From: Clostridia bacterium | GTDB lineage: Bacteria; Bacillota; Clostridia; Oscillospirales; CAG-272 | DNA: 5,933 nucleotides | Assembly (NCBI GenBank): GCA_017621015.1 | Contig: JAGAUC010000178.1 | Span: 1 to 5,933, forward strand | Direction of reading: 5' to 3' | Shown here: one piece after another, positions 5,930 to 5,933 of the stretch | Layout: each line of letters begins with the position of its first letter | How positions within the stretch are numbered: position 1 is the first letter of the stretch | The notes under the pieces: generated by a model | Seen by the model: the letters and a program-made list of their open reading frames with translations, nothing else | Told to the model about the DNA's origin: nothing | Databases searched by the model: none | Made by a program: the position numbers and the translations under genes

Positions 5930-5933
5930 ACCC

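Noticed and set aside
1..5933. Search for CRISPR arrays, tRNA genes, riboswitches, insertion sequences and attachment sites
   Set aside because: No regularly spaced repeats, tRNA-like cloverleaf, transposase motif or terminal inverted repeats were seen, and the intergenic regions are too short for most structured RNAs.

Overview
The window looks like a carbohydrate-utilisation island from an anaerobic Bacillota, probably a gut or rumen Clostridia-type organism. That is inferred from strong AAGGAG-type ribosome sites, sigma-A promoters of the TTGACA/TATAAT kind, AT-rich intergenic DNA around moderately GC-rich genes, and the protein families present. There are four genes, one of them cut by the left edge, and no RNA gene, insertion sequence or CRISPR array was seen.

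Layout, left to right. (1) Positions 1-1397, minus strand: the first 465 residues of a large DUF6259-like protein, a probable TIM-barrel glycoside-hydrolase relative, with its own promoter (1446-1474). (2) Positions 1498-1552: a rho-independent terminator on the minus strand that closes the next operon and insulates it from gene 1. (3) Positions 1557-2651, minus strand: an amidohydrolase of the ACMSD/Amidohydro_2 type with a complete metal-ligand set. (4) Positions 2655-4892, minus strand: a full-length family 3 glycoside hydrolase without a signal peptide. It ends 3 nt before the amidohydrolase, so the two form a bicistronic operon from a promoter with a perfect -10 box (4927-4955). (5) Positions 4893-5118: a 226-nt divergent intergenic region with two promoters and two inverted repeats that are operator candidates. 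(6) Positions 5119-5874, plus strand: an AraC-family regulator, followed by a perfect 13-bp-stem palindrome (5900-5929).

How the genes may work together (inference): a glycoside or short oligosaccharide enters the cell through a transporter encoded elsewhere. It is sensed by the divergent AraC protein and cut by the cytoplasmic GH3 enzyme, and the released aglycone, lactone or acid is handled by the co-translated amidohydrolase. The DUF6259-like protein may act on the same or a related glycan but is transcribed separately. The substrate cannot be read from this sequence.

Points most worth checking: the strict GH3-amidohydrolase pairing; a glycine where the DUF6259-like protein would be expected to carry an acidic residue; the unusual acid/base segment of the GH3 enzyme; and the inverted repeat just upstream of the GH3 promoter. 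I did not find convincing evidence of a wholly new kind of system.
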